A stretch of 64,000 nt of DNA, from contig NZ_BMHT01000003.1 of the NCBI RefSeq assembly GCF_014641455.1, positions 181,921 to 245,920 on the forward strand. Direction: 5' to 3'. Source of the DNA: Hymenobacter cavernae. GTDB taxonomy: Bacteria > Bacteroidota > Bacteroidia > Cytophagales > Hymenobacteraceae. The notes under the pieces are model-generated. The model was given only the letters and a program-made list of their open reading frames with translations, was not told the DNA's origin and made no database searches. The translations under genes and the position numbers were made by a program. Positions 42,443 through 50,976 of this stretch are shown here, piece by piece. Positions within the stretch are counted from its first letter, which is position 1. Every line of letters begins with the position of its first letter.

Positions 42443-43003
42443 ATGAGAAAGTGGTTTTACGCCCTGGCAGCTCTACTACTAGCTGTACCCGCCGTGCAGG
42501 CTCAGAACAGCTTCAATATCTGGACGGCGGCCCCAGCGGCTCCTATTACGCCGCTTCCTAAAAAGGTGCGGCCTGCCAAAGTAGCCCCCCCGGCAACCGA
42601 AGCTGCTCCTGCTGCCCAGCCAGTGGAAGAGCCGGTAGTCAAGCAGTCGAAGCTGATCAAGCGCGGCCTGACGCAACGGGTGCGCGAGCATAAGCCGCTG
42701 GCGGAAGACAGCGTTTCGATGGTGTTCTTCAGGGAAAACAGCCGCTACCCCGTGGCCGCGCAGAAAGCGGGTGCGGAGGGTAGCGTGGTGATAAAGCTAG
42801 AGATAAAGCCGGACGGGATGGTGAGCAAAACGTCGGTGGTGGCGATGCAGCCAAGAGTGGTAGCTGGCCGCCGGGAAACCGTGCCCGTGGCCGCCATGCA
42901 GTCGTTGGCCGATGAAGCCCAACGCATCTTCCGAATGTTGCGTTTCGAACCCGCTACTCGGGCTTCCGTGGAAGAGCTGACAGCTAGCTTCTCGTTGAAC
43001 TAG
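42443..43003 (+). CDS. Secreted TonB-C-terminal-like protein, second of a tandem pair
   Basis: A 186-residue protein with a signal peptide (MRKWFYALAALLLAVPAVQA), a Pro/Ala/Glu-rich spacer of about 45 residues and a TonB-C-like domain (about 90-185: YPVAAQKAGAEGSVVIKLEIKPDGMV). The motif QNSFNIWTAAP and the stretch LIKRGLTQRVREHKPLAEDSV match the upstream gene. There is a 181-bp gap between the two, so each may have its own promoter. A function in envelope energy transduction or signalling is inferred from the domain only. Confidence 0.75.
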   Translation: MRKWFYALAALLLAVPAVQAQNSFNIWTAAPAAPITPLPKKVRPAKVAPPATEAAPAAQPVEEPVVKQSKLIKRGLTQRVREHKPLAEDSVSMVFFRENSRYPVAAQKAGAEGSVVIKLEIKPDGMVSKTSVVAMQPRVVAGRRETVPVAAMQSLADEAQRIFRMLRFEPATRASVEELTASFSLN

Positions 43004-43166
43004 GTTAATTAACTATCTGAAGGACAAGGCAAAGAAGTCGATTTGACGGTTGATTTGTTTTGTGCTTGCTTTTTATATAATAAAATAAATATATTTTAAT
43101 TATTTTTAGAATCTCACATCTGCACGCATCATTTCTGCCGTATGTAGGCTGAATTAGTTTCTCGAT

Positions 43167-43397
43167 ATGCTACTCTCTACTTCTACAGCGTCTTTCCCTA
43201 CTTCTGCGCTAGTTGCGTCGGCGCCAAGCTTATTGTCGAGGCGGCACCGCGCCTGGGTGGCGCTTTATGCGTTAGACCTAGGTCAGTGGGCCCGCCCCGA
43301 TGTACTGCGCCTGAACAATGTGACAGAAGAAGATCTGGCTGAGTTTGAGGCGAGCTGGATGCAATTACGCTGCCGCAACATTGATCGGGCAGCATAA
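43167..43397 (+). CDS. Small hypothetical protein, 76 aa
   Basis: I do not recognise it. The first about 25 residues are Ser/Thr/Ala-rich, and the C-terminal half is helical and acidic (NNVTEEDLAEFEASWMQL). Codon use is like that of the other genes and the ATG at 43167 follows an AT-rich region (43070-43110) suited to a promoter. The protein is small, so the coding call is moderate. Confidence 0.5.
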   Translation: MLLSTSTASFPTSALVASAPSLLSRRHRAWVALYALDLGQWARPDVLRLNNVTEEDLAEFEASWMQLRCRNIDRAA

Positions 43398-43444
43398 GAC
43401 CCTGGCGTTTGGGTGAAATCTGCTCAGCGCTTCCGGAGTGGGTG

Positions 43445-44266
43445 CTACCTGGCTTCCCAGGTGCATAGCTCGCGCAGAAGCGGATGCTGTGCCGAAGCCA
43501 GGTGAGCATCTGCTACCTGCGCCAGGGGGCGAATAGCAGCCACATTGGCGGTAAAAGCAGCTTCGGCTCTCAGTAGTTCAGCCGGCTGATAGAGGCCTTC
43601 AACGCACAAGATTCCGTGCGTGCGCGCTACGGCTAGCAAGTGTGCCCTCCGCACGCCGGCTACGCAGCCAGTAGCTAAAGCAGGAGTGTGGAGCTGCCCG
43701 TCCGTAATCCAGAAAACAGCGGCTGCACCCGCTTCCGCCAGGTTGCCGTCAGGAGCCAGCAAGATTATCTCGTCGAGGCCGCGGCGCTGCCGTTCCTGGC
43801 CGGCCAGCACGTACGTTAGTGCATTCGGGCCCTTGCAGAAAGCCCATGTCGAAGGCTGGGTTCGCACTGTATGCGCGAAGTCGGCGCGGGCTGCGGCCAG
43901 CGGGTGTGGCGCAAATGGCTGCGCCGTTATCAGAAACTCAGCCGCGCCTGTTTCGGGGGTGTAGAGGCCGCCGCCGCCGCGCCAGATATGTAGCCGCAGG
44001 CGGGCTTGCGGCAGCGAATCAGTTGCTATTAATTGGCGAAACAAACCTTCCAGCAAACCTAGGTCGCGCAGAGCTGCCGGCAGCTCCAAGCCGAGCACAG
44101 CGGCTGCCCGCCGCATGCGGGATATGTGGTGCGACCCGTACCGAATAGCATCATCCGCCCAGATCAGTGTTTCGAAGAAGCCGTCGTTAAAGTAGAACCC
44201 GCGGTTAGGCAAAGCTAGGTTGAACTCCTGCTGCGCTAGTAAGCGGCCGTTGTAGATTAGGTACAT
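43445..44266 (-). CDS. Class IV aminotransferase (PabC/Ilv-like)
   Basis: A 273-residue fold-type IV PLP enzyme. The PLP lysine is Lys145 in WAFCKGPNALTYVLAG, and Glu178 in LAEAGAAAVF matches the E-x-x-x-x-N/x-F pyridine-nitrogen-contacting Glu. The TGCVAGVRRAHLL motif is the phosphate-binding loop. This branch holds aminodeoxychorismate lyase, branched-chain and D-amino-acid aminotransferases, and I cannot choose between them by eye. It starts 3 bp after the dprA stop, so the two genes are one operon, which says little about its job. Confidence 0.85.
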   Translation of the reverse strand: MYLIYNGRLLAQQEFNLALPNRGFYFNDGFFETLIWADDAIRYGSHHISRMRRAAAVLGLELPAALRDLGLLEGLFRQLIATDSLPQARLRLHIWRGGGGLYTPETGAAEFLITAQPFAPHPLAAARADFAHTVRTQPSTWAFCKGPNALTYVLAGQERQRRGLDEIILLAPDGNLAEAGAAAVFWITDGQLHTPALATGCVAGVRRAHLLAVARTHGILCVEGLYQPAELLRAEAAFTANVAAIRPLAQVADAHLASAQHPLLRELCTWEAR

Positions 44267-44269
44267 AGG

Positions 44270-45409
44270 CTAGCTCAACACGTACTTCTTGCCTGGCAGC
44301 GACTTTACCACGCTCCGGAATTCCAATCCCAGCAGCAACGACGCTACCTGGTGCACTGGTAGTTGCGCTTTCCAAGCTAGGTTGTCGAGGTGCTCTTCGC
44401 GGTTGGGAGCGTTTTGCAGAACGGTGATGATGGCAAATTCTTCGGCGGTGAAATCGGCCGGGTCGTAGGTGGAAGTAGGGCCGAACTTGCCCAGCGGGTG
44501 CAGTGCTTCATCCCAGTTGAGCAACTCTTCCAAATCCTTTGGCTCGGCGTAGAGCGCGGCTTTGTTGCTCCTGATGAGATGGTTACAGCCTTCCGAAGTC
44601 AGGTTGGTGAGGTTGCCGGGCACAGCCAGCACGTCTTTGTTGTAGCTCAGCGCTATTTCCGCCGTGATGAGCGCCCCGCCTTTCTTGGCGGCTTCCACCA
44701 CCACGGTGCCGTCGGCCAGCCCGGCGATAATGCGGTTACGCGCCGGAAAGTTGTAGCGGTCGGGCTGGGTGCCGAAGGGAAACTCGGTGAGCAAGCCGCC
44801 CTGCTCGCGCATCTTCTCGGCGGTTTTGCGGTGGGCGTGGGGGTAGATAATGTCAAGCCCCGTAGCCATCACGCCAATCGTAGCCAAGCCTTCCTGCAAG
44901 GCCGCCCGGTGCGCCGCAATGTCGATGCCGTACGCTAGCCCGCTGATAACCAACGGCTGATGCGGTACCAAGCCCTTTACAATGCGCTCGGTTTGCTCGC
45001 GGCCGTAGTCCGTGGCCTGGCGCGTGCCCACGAGCGCCACGGTCTTTGGATAGTTCAGGTCGCTGGTACCTTGGTAGTAGAGCAGGGCCGGCGCGTCGGG
45101 GATTTGCTTGAGGCGGCTAGGGTAGGCTTTACTGGTGTAAAAAAGCAGCTGCACGCCGTCTTGCTCTGCTTTCTTCAGCGTGTTTTCCGCTTTGCGCAAA
45201 GCTAGGGTGCGCTCAGCACCGGTAAGATTTGCCACGGTCGTCGGCCCCACGCCTGGGATCTTGCGCAACTTGCCCGGCGGTAGGTGCAGCACGTTTTTGG
45301 CCGAGCCACCGTAGCTCATCAGCTGCCGCGTGAGCTGCGGCCCGATGCCAGGGAATAATGTAAGGGCGACTTCGTAAAGGAGAGTATCGTTGAGGGTAGA
45401 AATAGACAT
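44270..45409 (-). CDS. dprA: DNA-processing protein DprA
   Basis: A 379-residue protein that loads RecA on single-stranded DNA taken up in natural transformation. There is an N-terminal helix-hairpin-helix/SAM-like region (KLRKIPGVGPTTVANL, about 47-62), the Rossmann domain with ALVGTRQATDYGREQT (about 123-138) and SGLAYGIDIAAH, GLDIIYPHAHR and GGALITAEIAL, and a C-terminal winged-helix domain (about 310-379). It is complete. The gene is first of an operon with the PabC-like gene. Confidence 0.95.
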   Translation of the reverse strand: MSISTLNDTLLYEVALTLFPGIGPQLTRQLMSYGGSAKNVLHLPPGKLRKIPGVGPTTVANLTGAERTLALRKAENTLKKAEQDGVQLLFYTSKAYPSRLKQIPDAPALLYYQGTSDLNYPKTVALVGTRQATDYGREQTERIVKGLVPHQPLVISGLAYGIDIAAHRAALQEGLATIGVMATGLDIIYPHAHRKTAEKMREQGGLLTEFPFGTQPDRYNFPARNRIIAGLADGTVVVEAAKKGGALITAEIALSYNKDVLAVPGNLTNLTSEGCNHLIRSNKAALYAEPKDLEELLNWDEALHPLGKFGPTSTYDPADFTAEEFAIITVLQNAPNREEHLDNLAWKAQLPVHQVASLLLGLEFRSVVKSLPGKKYVLS

Positions 45410-45445
45410 TGAATAAATACTGTAACTATGAACTAAGCTAGGTTG

Positions 45446-45521
45446 TCATGCTGAGCTTGTTGAAACATCTCGCGTGCAACTTTAGAACGTCATGTCGACC
45501 AGCGGGAGACATGACGTTCTT
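45446..45521. repeat. Composite of degenerate family C and short family B palindrome
   Basis: GTCATGCTGAGCTTGTTGAA (family C half only) is followed by a short hairpin AGAACGTCATGTCGAC ... GACATGACGTTCTT (45484-45521) of family B type. The family C half has no matching right arm. Confidence 0.75.
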
Positions 45522-45524
45522 TAT

Positions 45525-45884
45525 TTATCCCTGCTCCTTACCCCGCTCATCAATCTCCTTCTTCAAGCTCACCAGAAACCCGCGCATCCGTTCCAGGCTC
45601 TGAATCACGTCGATCTTTTCCTTGAGCTGCGGACCTTTCTGCTTGAGCATGTCGCGGGCGCCGGGGATGGTGTAGCCGCGCTCCTTCACTAGGTGGTAAA
45701 TGGTGCGGAACGTATCAATATCCTGCGGGGTGTAGAGGCGGTTGCCCTTCTTGCTTTTGCGGGGGCGCAGCTCGTCAAACTCCGTTTCCCAGAAGCGAAT
45801 CAGCGATGGCGCCACGTTGAACTGCGCCGCTACCTCGCCGATGGTGAAGTATTGCTTTTCAATTTCGTGCTCTTTGTAGGGCAT
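45525..45884 (-). CDS. MerR-family transcriptional regulator
   Basis: A 119-residue protein with an N-terminal MerR helix-turn-helix (YFTIGEVAAQFNVAPSLIRFWE, about 12-33, then GNRLYTPQDIDTFR) and a C-terminal coiled coil. There is no effector-binding domain, and no Cys pattern for metal sensing. It resembles the short MerR proteins common in Bacteroidota. The target is unknown; it has no neighbour clearly under its control. Confidence 0.92.
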   Translation of the reverse strand: MPYKEHEIEKQYFTIGEVAAQFNVAPSLIRFWETEFDELRPRKSKKGNRLYTPQDIDTFRTIYHLVKERGYTIPGARDMLKQKGPQLKEKIDVIQSLERMRGFLVSLKKEIDERGKEQG

Positions 45885-45997
45885 GGAGATGGTAGAGGCG
45901 TGAAGGAGGAGAGCCGCAAAAAGCTAGCTTATAAATAAACTCAAAACATGGGCCTAGTTTGTCAAGGCCCGCAGTAGCTAGGTAAGAACTGCCCTAG

Positions 45998-47092
45998 CTA
46001 CTTGATCCTGAACTTCTTGCTGACCTCATCATAAACCATCAGCAGGTCATTGGCTTTGCCTTGCTTATCGAAGATCTGTTCCCAGGTGTTCAGCGGCTCC
46101 CAGATGAAAGTACCTAGGCCTTTGTTGTTAGGAATATTAAAAGCAACATCATTCACCTCGCGCTTGCGCTCTGAATATTCTACTACTACCACATCTTGCG
46201 GGTAGCGCTTGGCTAGGTCCGTAAGGTTGCGCTGCAAGTCGGGGATGGTGCGGTGCCACTGCGGGTAGTACGATTCGCCGATAACGTCGAACGTCACGCC
46301 GCGCTTCTGCATGTTGTCGAGCCAGTACACCGACTGCTCGTTCTGACCACCTAGGGCAATGTGCATCATTATCAAGCTCTTAGGAATGGTTTCGCGCACG
46401 GCGGCCACGCCAGCTTTCAGCAGCTCAGCTAGGTTGTCGAGCCGGGCTACGCTGTCGGCGCTGTGAATGTCGCCGTCGGGCCAGAGCATGCCGTGGTTAA
46501 TTTCGTTGCCGACCTGCACCATATCGGGCGAGGTGCCCTGGGCTTTGAGGGACAGCAGCACGTCGCGGGTGTAGTCGTGCACGGCTTGGGTGAGCTGCGC
46601 GCCGTGCAGATCCTTCCAGGCTTCGGGCTTAAACTGCTTCTGCGGATCGGCCCAGGTGTCGCTGTAGTGAAAGTCGAGCAGGAACTTCAGGCCGGCCTTT
46701 TTGATGCGCTTAGCCATCTGCTGGGTGTGGGCTAGGTCGCAGAAACCTTTCTGGGGCGAGTAGCCGCTATCGGCCGCCGGATTATTGAAGATGCGCAGTC
46801 GGATATAGTTGAAGCCATGATCTTTCAGAATCTCAATGGCATCCTTGGTTTGGCCTTTGTCGGAGAACGTAATTCCTCTGGCTTCCAGCTGTGGCAGAAA
46901 GGAAATATCCGCGCCCAGCATCTTCCCAATTTTTTTCCTGGGCTTGGGCGCAGGCGCTAGTTGCTCGTAATGAAGCGGTTGCATTTCGGCGTGCAGGGTG
47001 AAATCTAGCAGCACAAGTAGCACACCTAGGAGCAGCTGCGGCTTCCAGCGGGAAAGAATGGCAACAGGGCGCCGCGAAAAGGGAGATTTCAT
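45998..47092 (-). CDS. Arabinogalactan endo-beta-1,4-galactanase, GH53
   Basis: The ATG at 47092 (MKSPFSRRPV) gives 364 residues, with a membrane signal at about 17-36. A (beta/alpha)8-barrel GH53 enzyme that cuts beta-1,4-galactan in plant pectin. The acid/base is Glu197 in VQVGNEINHGMLWP and the nucleophile is Glu305 in VVVVEYSERK; HYSDTWADP and YIRLRIFNNP are family motifs. It is isolated, with no SusC/SusD-like genes, so it is not part of a polysaccharide-utilisation locus in this window. Secreted or membrane-bound. Confidence 0.92.
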   Translation of the reverse strand: MKSPFSRRPVAILSRWKPQLLLGVLLVLLDFTLHAEMQPLHYEQLAPAPKPRKKIGKMLGADISFLPQLEARGITFSDKGQTKDAIEILKDHGFNYIRLRIFNNPAADSGYSPQKGFCDLAHTQQMAKRIKKAGLKFLLDFHYSDTWADPQKQFKPEAWKDLHGAQLTQAVHDYTRDVLLSLKAQGTSPDMVQVGNEINHGMLWPDGDIHSADSVARLDNLAELLKAGVAAVRETIPKSLIMMHIALGGQNEQSVYWLDNMQKRGVTFDVIGESYYPQWHRTIPDLQRNLTDLAKRYPQDVVVVEYSERKREVNDVAFNIPNNKGLGTFIWEPLNTWEQIFDKQGKANDLLMVYDEVSKKFRIK

Positions 47093-47160
47093 GGACAAGA
47101 GGTGAAAAGTGAGCTAGGCAACCGCACCACAACGGCGTTCCGACTTCGGGACGAAGTGGC

Positions 47161-47168
47161 TACCTTTG
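47161..47168 (+). promoter_or_regulatory. Candidate -7 promoter element (TACCTTTG) for alaS
   Basis: The TAnnTTTG match lies about 100 bp before the alaS start. It is shared with other housekeeping genes in the window and no perfect -33 element is seen. Confidence 0.4.
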
Positions 47169-47175
47169 CAAAAGT

Positions 47176-47220
47176 GCCTTTGTAGCTCAGTTATTTGGGT
47201 TCCTAAAGTCGCAAAGTAGC
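47176..47220 (+). other. tRNA-like 5' fragment upstream of alaS
   Basis: GCCTTTGTAGCTCAGTT (47176-47192) matches the start of a tRNA through the D-arm, with the TAGCTCAGTT that is nearly universal. It is followed by GGGTTCCTAAAGTC and CAAAGTAGC, which weakly recall a T arm and 3' acceptor. The anticodon arm is missing, so it is at most a remnant or a mimic. Confidence 0.35.
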
Positions 47221-47269
47221 CAAAATTGCCGTCGTCGCCAATCCGACGCTGTGTTCTTACTCCTTCCTC

Positions 47270-49960
47270 ATGTCTCAACCGACTGCCGCTCACGTCCGCC
47301 AGCAATTCCTCGATTTCTTCGCTTCGAAAGGCCACCACATTGTGCCCTCGGCGCCGCTGGTGGTGAAAGATGACCCCACGCTGCTGTTTATCAACAGCGG
47401 CATGGCCCCGTTCAAAGACTATTTCCTGGGCAACAAGCCCGCGCCCTACAAGCGCGTTGCCGACACGCAGAAGTGTTTGCGTGTATCGGGCAAGCACAAC
47501 GACCTGGAAGAGGTAGGCTACGACACCTACCACCATACCTTGTTCGAGATGCTAGGTAACTGGTCCTTTGGCGATTACTTCAAGAAGGAGGCCATTGCCT
47601 GGGCTTGGGAGCTGCTGACCGAAGTATACAAGCTGCCGAAAGACCGCCTCTACGTAACCTACTTCGAAGGCGACAAAGGCGACAATCTTACGGCCGATAC
47701 CGAAACCCAGGACCTCTGGCGCCAGTACACAACCGACGATCGGATTCTGCCCGGCAACAAGAAGGATAACTTCTGGGAAATGGGCGACACGGGCCCCTGC
47801 GGCCCCTGCACCGAAATCCACATTGACCTGCGTAGCGAGGAGGAAGTAGCTCAGAAACCCGGCCGTGAGCTGATCAACGCCGACCACCCGCAAGTGGTTG
47901 AAATCTGGAACAACGTGTTCATGGAGTTTCAGCGCATGGCTGATAAGTCGCTGATAAAACTGCCTCAGCAACACGTTGATACGGGTATGGGTTTCGAGCG
48001 TTTGATGATGGCTGTGTCGGGCGTGAAGTCCAACTACGACACTGACGTTTTTCAGCCGCTCATTCAGTTCATTGCCAAGGAAGCCGGCGTAGAATACCAC
48101 GGTACGTCGCCTGCTACGGTGAACGACCAACCCGCCACTGAGAACGAAAAAACGGATATTGCCATCCGCGTCATTGCCGACCACATCCGGGCCATCAGCT
48201 TCACCATCGCCGATGGTCAGCTGCCGAGCAACGTGAAGGCTGGCTACGTGATTCGCCGCATTCTGCGCCGTGCTGTACGCTACGCGTTTTCGAGCCTAGG
48301 GCAGAAGCAGCCTTTCCTCTACAAGATTGTGCCGGTGCTGGCCGACCAGATGGCCGGTGTTTTCCCCGAGCTGAAGCAGCAACAGCAGTTTGTACAGCGC
48401 GTGATTGAGGAAGAGGAAATTGCCTTCCTGAAAACGCTGGAAAATGGTCTGCGTCGCATTGATGCGTTAGAAGAAAGCTTTAAGAGTCAAGGGAGTACCA
48501 TCGATGGCAAGGCTGCTTTCGAGTTGTCGGATACTTTCGGTTTTCCGCTTGACCTTACGGCGCTTATTGCCCGCGAGAAGGGCTTGACGGTAGACGAAGC
48601 CGGTTTTCAGCAAGAGCTAGCTGCTCAAAAAGCTAGGTCCCGCAACGCTCAGGAAGCCGAGCAGAGCGACTGGACCATCGTGCACGCCGACGACGAGCAG
48701 CCAGCCTTCGTAGGTTACGACCTGGAAGAAGCCCCCGCCCGCATCCTGCGCTACCGCAAACTGACGCAGAAAGGCAAAACTGAGTACCAGGTGGTGCTCG
48801 ACCAAACGCCGTTCTACGCCGAGTCGGGCGGGCAGATTGGCGACACCGGCTACATCGAGTCGGGCCTGTCGAAAGTGCGCGTGATTGACACGAAAAAGGA
48901 AAACGACCTCATCGTGCACACCGTCCTCGACCTGCCAGACACGGAAGACCTAGGTGGCGAATTCTTTGCCCGCATCGACCACGCCCGCCGCGAGCTGATT
49001 CGCAAGAACCACACGGCCACTCACTTGCTGCAAGCAGCGCTGCGCGAAGTAGTTGGTAGCCACGTAGCGCAGAAAGGCTCGTTGGTGAACGACAAGCTCC
49101 TGCGCTTCGACTTCTCGCACTTCACCAAAGTGACCGACGACCAGCTGCGCCAGGTGGAAACGCTGGTAAACCAGCGCATCCGGCAGCAAATCCCGCTCGA
49201 CGAGCGCCGCAATGTACCCATCGACGAAGCCAAGAACCTAGGTGCCACGGCGTTGTTCGGCGAGAAGTACGGCGAGTTCGTGCGCGTTATCACCTTTGAC
49301 CCTGGCTTCTCGGTGGAGCTCTGCGGCGGCACGCACGTGCGCACCACCGGCGACATTGGCTTCTTCAAAATCACGGCGGAAAGCGCCGTAGGAGCTGGCG
49401 TGCGCCGCATCGAAGCGGTGACAGCCGAAGCCGCTGAGAACTTCGTGCAGGCTCAACTCGACCAACTCACGGCCGTGCGCGAAGCTCTCGGCAACCCACA
49501 GCACCTGCTGACCAGTATCCAGAAGCTGAGCGAGGAGAACACCACTTTGCGCAAGCAGCTGGAGCAATTTGAGCTACAAAACGTGACGGCCCAGAAGGAG
49601 CAGCTAGCTGCTCAGGCGAAGGAGTTGAACGGCGTTAATTTCCTGGCTGCTAAGGTGAACGTATCATCGGCTGATCTGCTCAAGAAGCTAGCTTACGACC
49701 TGCGGCAGGCGGTACCTAACCTCGTGGCCGTGCTCGGTTCCGAAATCGACGGCAAGCCACAATTGGCCGTGATGCTCGACGACGAAGTTGCCAAAGCCGG
49801 TAAGCTCAATGCTTCTACGCTAGTGCGCGAGTTGGCGAAGGAAATCCAGGGTGGGGGCGGTGGTCAGCCGTTCTTCGCTACCGCTGGCGGTAAGAACGCG
49901 GCTGGCCTGGATGCTGCAATTGGCAAAGCGGAAGAGCTTGTAGCGAAGAACCTAGGTTAA
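47270..49960 (+). CDS. alaS: Alanine-tRNA ligase
   Basis: An 896-residue class II synthetase. The catalytic domain (about 1-250) has LLFINSGMAPFKDYFLG, HHTLFEMLGNWSFGDYFKKE and MGDTGPCGPC. The editing domain has HTATHLLQAAL (zinc ligands) and CGGTHVRTTGD. The C-terminal oligomerisation region is coiled-coil followed by a GGGGGQPFFATAGGK motif, as expected for AlaS. Complete, and preceded by a TAnnTTTG element. A strong terminator follows. Confidence 0.98.
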   Translation: MSQPTAAHVRQQFLDFFASKGHHIVPSAPLVVKDDPTLLFINSGMAPFKDYFLGNKPAPYKRVADTQKCLRVSGKHNDLEEVGYDTYHHTLFEMLGNWSFGDYFKKEAIAWAWELLTEVYKLPKDRLYVTYFEGDKGDNLTADTETQDLWRQYTTDDRILPGNKKDNFWEMGDTGPCGPCTEIHIDLRSEEEVAQKPGRELINADHPQVVEIWNNVFMEFQRMADKSLIKLPQQHVDTGMGFERLMMAVSGVKSNYDTDVFQPLIQFIAKEAGVEYHGTSPATVNDQPATENEKTDIAIRVIADHIRAISFTIADGQLPSNVKAGYVIRRILRRAVRYAFSSLGQKQPFLYKIVPVLADQMAGVFPELKQQQQFVQRVIEEEEIAFLKTLENGLRRIDALEESFKSQGSTIDGKAAFELSDTFGFPLDLTALIAREKGLTVDEAGFQQELAAQKARSRNAQEAEQSDWTIVHADDEQPAFVGYDLEEAPARILRYRKLTQKGKTEYQVVLDQTPFYAESGGQIGDTGYIESGLSKVRVIDTKKENDLIVHTVLDLPDTEDLGGEFFARIDHARRELIRKNHTATHLLQAALREVVGSHVAQKGSLVNDKLLRFDFSHFTKVTDDQLRQVETLVNQRIRQQIPLDERRNVPIDEAKNLGATALFGEKYGEFVRVITFDPGFSVELCGGTHVRTTGDIGFFKITAESAVGAGVRRIEAVTAEAAENFVQAQLDQLTAVREALGNPQHLLTSIQKLSEENTTLRKQLEQFELQNVTAQKEQLAAQAKELNGVNFLAAKVNVSSADLLKKLAYDLRQAVPNLVAVLGSEIDGKPQLAVMLDDEVAKAGKLNASTLVRELAKEIQGGGGGQPFFATAGGKNAAGLDAAIGKAEELVAKNLG

Positions 49961-49979
49961 GCAACATAGTAAGACAAGC

Positions 49980-50032
49980 AAAAGGCTGGCGCTTCCCTGC
50001 AACTAACAGGCAGGAAGGTGCTAGCCTTTTCG
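49980..50032 (+). terminator. Terminator after alaS
   Basis: AAAAGGCTGGCGCTTCCCTG pairs with CAGGAAGGTGCTAGCCTTTT, with some mismatches. A T-run is at the end. Confidence 0.8.
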
Positions 50033-50140
50033 CTTATAATCAATCATTTGAATAGTTCGTGCAGGAGTTAGATATTGCCTGCATACTGATTGATTGCGGC
50101 GTGTAAGCTTATCCTGTTTTCCCACCAAAGCTAGGTACCC

Positions 50141-50902
50141 ATGGAACTGCACCGCATCTCCGACGTCGTAGAGGCCATCGACACCATTGTGCAAACCTGC
50201 GAGCAGACGCAGAACCGAGCGGGCTACTTCGCCACTCTGTACAAGCACATGACGATGGCTGTAGCCGAAGGCATTGCGGCAGGCGCTTTCGAAGATGGGA
50301 CCCGCATGGAAAAGCTAGATATCGTGTTTGCGTAGCGCTACCTAGGTGCCTGGCAGGCGTACGGCCAGAAAGCCGCGTGCAGCGCCTCGTGGAAATACGC
50401 GTTTGACGGCTGCCTTAATCAGTCGCTCACCGTCATTCAGCAGCTGGTGCTCGGCATCAACACGCACATCAACCTGGACCTAGCTATTGCGGCTGCAACT
50501 GTCGCGCCGGGCTCGCAAATCAAGGCGCTGAAGAATGATTTCGACCGCATCAACGACGTCATTGCCTCCTTGGTGGATGACATTCAGAAGTGCTTGGAGG
50601 AAGTATGGCGGCCCATGCGCTGGCTGACCCGCGTGGCTGCTACCCAGCAAGTCAGCGTGCTCAACTTCAGCATCGGGGTGGCACGCAAAACGGCGTGGGC
50701 CAATGCCACGCTGCTCGCCAACCTTCCTCCGCAGCAACAGCACGCGCACATCGCAGTGATGGATATGATGGTGTGCAATCTGGCCCGAAAAATTATCAAT
50801 CCCGGCCTAGGTCCGCAGGTACTGTTAAGCTTAATTCGCCGGACGGAATACGCGGAAGTAGCCTGCACCATACGGTTGATTGATACGACGGTGGTAGGCT
50901 AA
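50141..50902 (+). pseudogene. DUF5995-family gene split by an in-frame amber codon
   Basis: The frame from the ATG at 50141 is continuous apart from TAG at 50333-50335; both sides read in the same frame, with 64 codons before and 189 after. The upstream half ends EKLDIVFA and the next residues RYLGAWQAYGQ continue the DUF5995 pattern, as do INTHINLDLAIAA and FDRINDVI further on. A separate start at the internal CTG/GTG near 50447 is possible. The protein is otherwise about 250 residues, as usual for this family of unknown function. It is probably a recent nonsense mutation; readthrough or a sequencing error are alternatives. Confidence 0.7.
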
Positions 50903-50976
50903 CCTAGGTTTCTGTACTAGATAAAGCTTTGCTTTATATTGCGTCAACAAATTGCCTGTAAAAGAGGATATTATAA

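Noticed and set aside
43070..43110. AT-rich stretch as an origin of replication
   Set aside because: No DnaA boxes, dnaA/dnaN genes or other origin landmarks are seen; it is more likely a promoter region.
45998..47092. Polysaccharide-utilisation locus around the GH53 gene
   Set aside because: No SusC, SusD, sensor or other glycosidase gene is adjacent.
47552..48184. Long minus-strand frame opposite alaS (210 codons), and a similar one opposite ispG (6092-6664)
   Set aside because: They mirror the codon structure of a well-supported gene; the His/Val-rich composition is typical of antisense shadows in GC-rich DNA.
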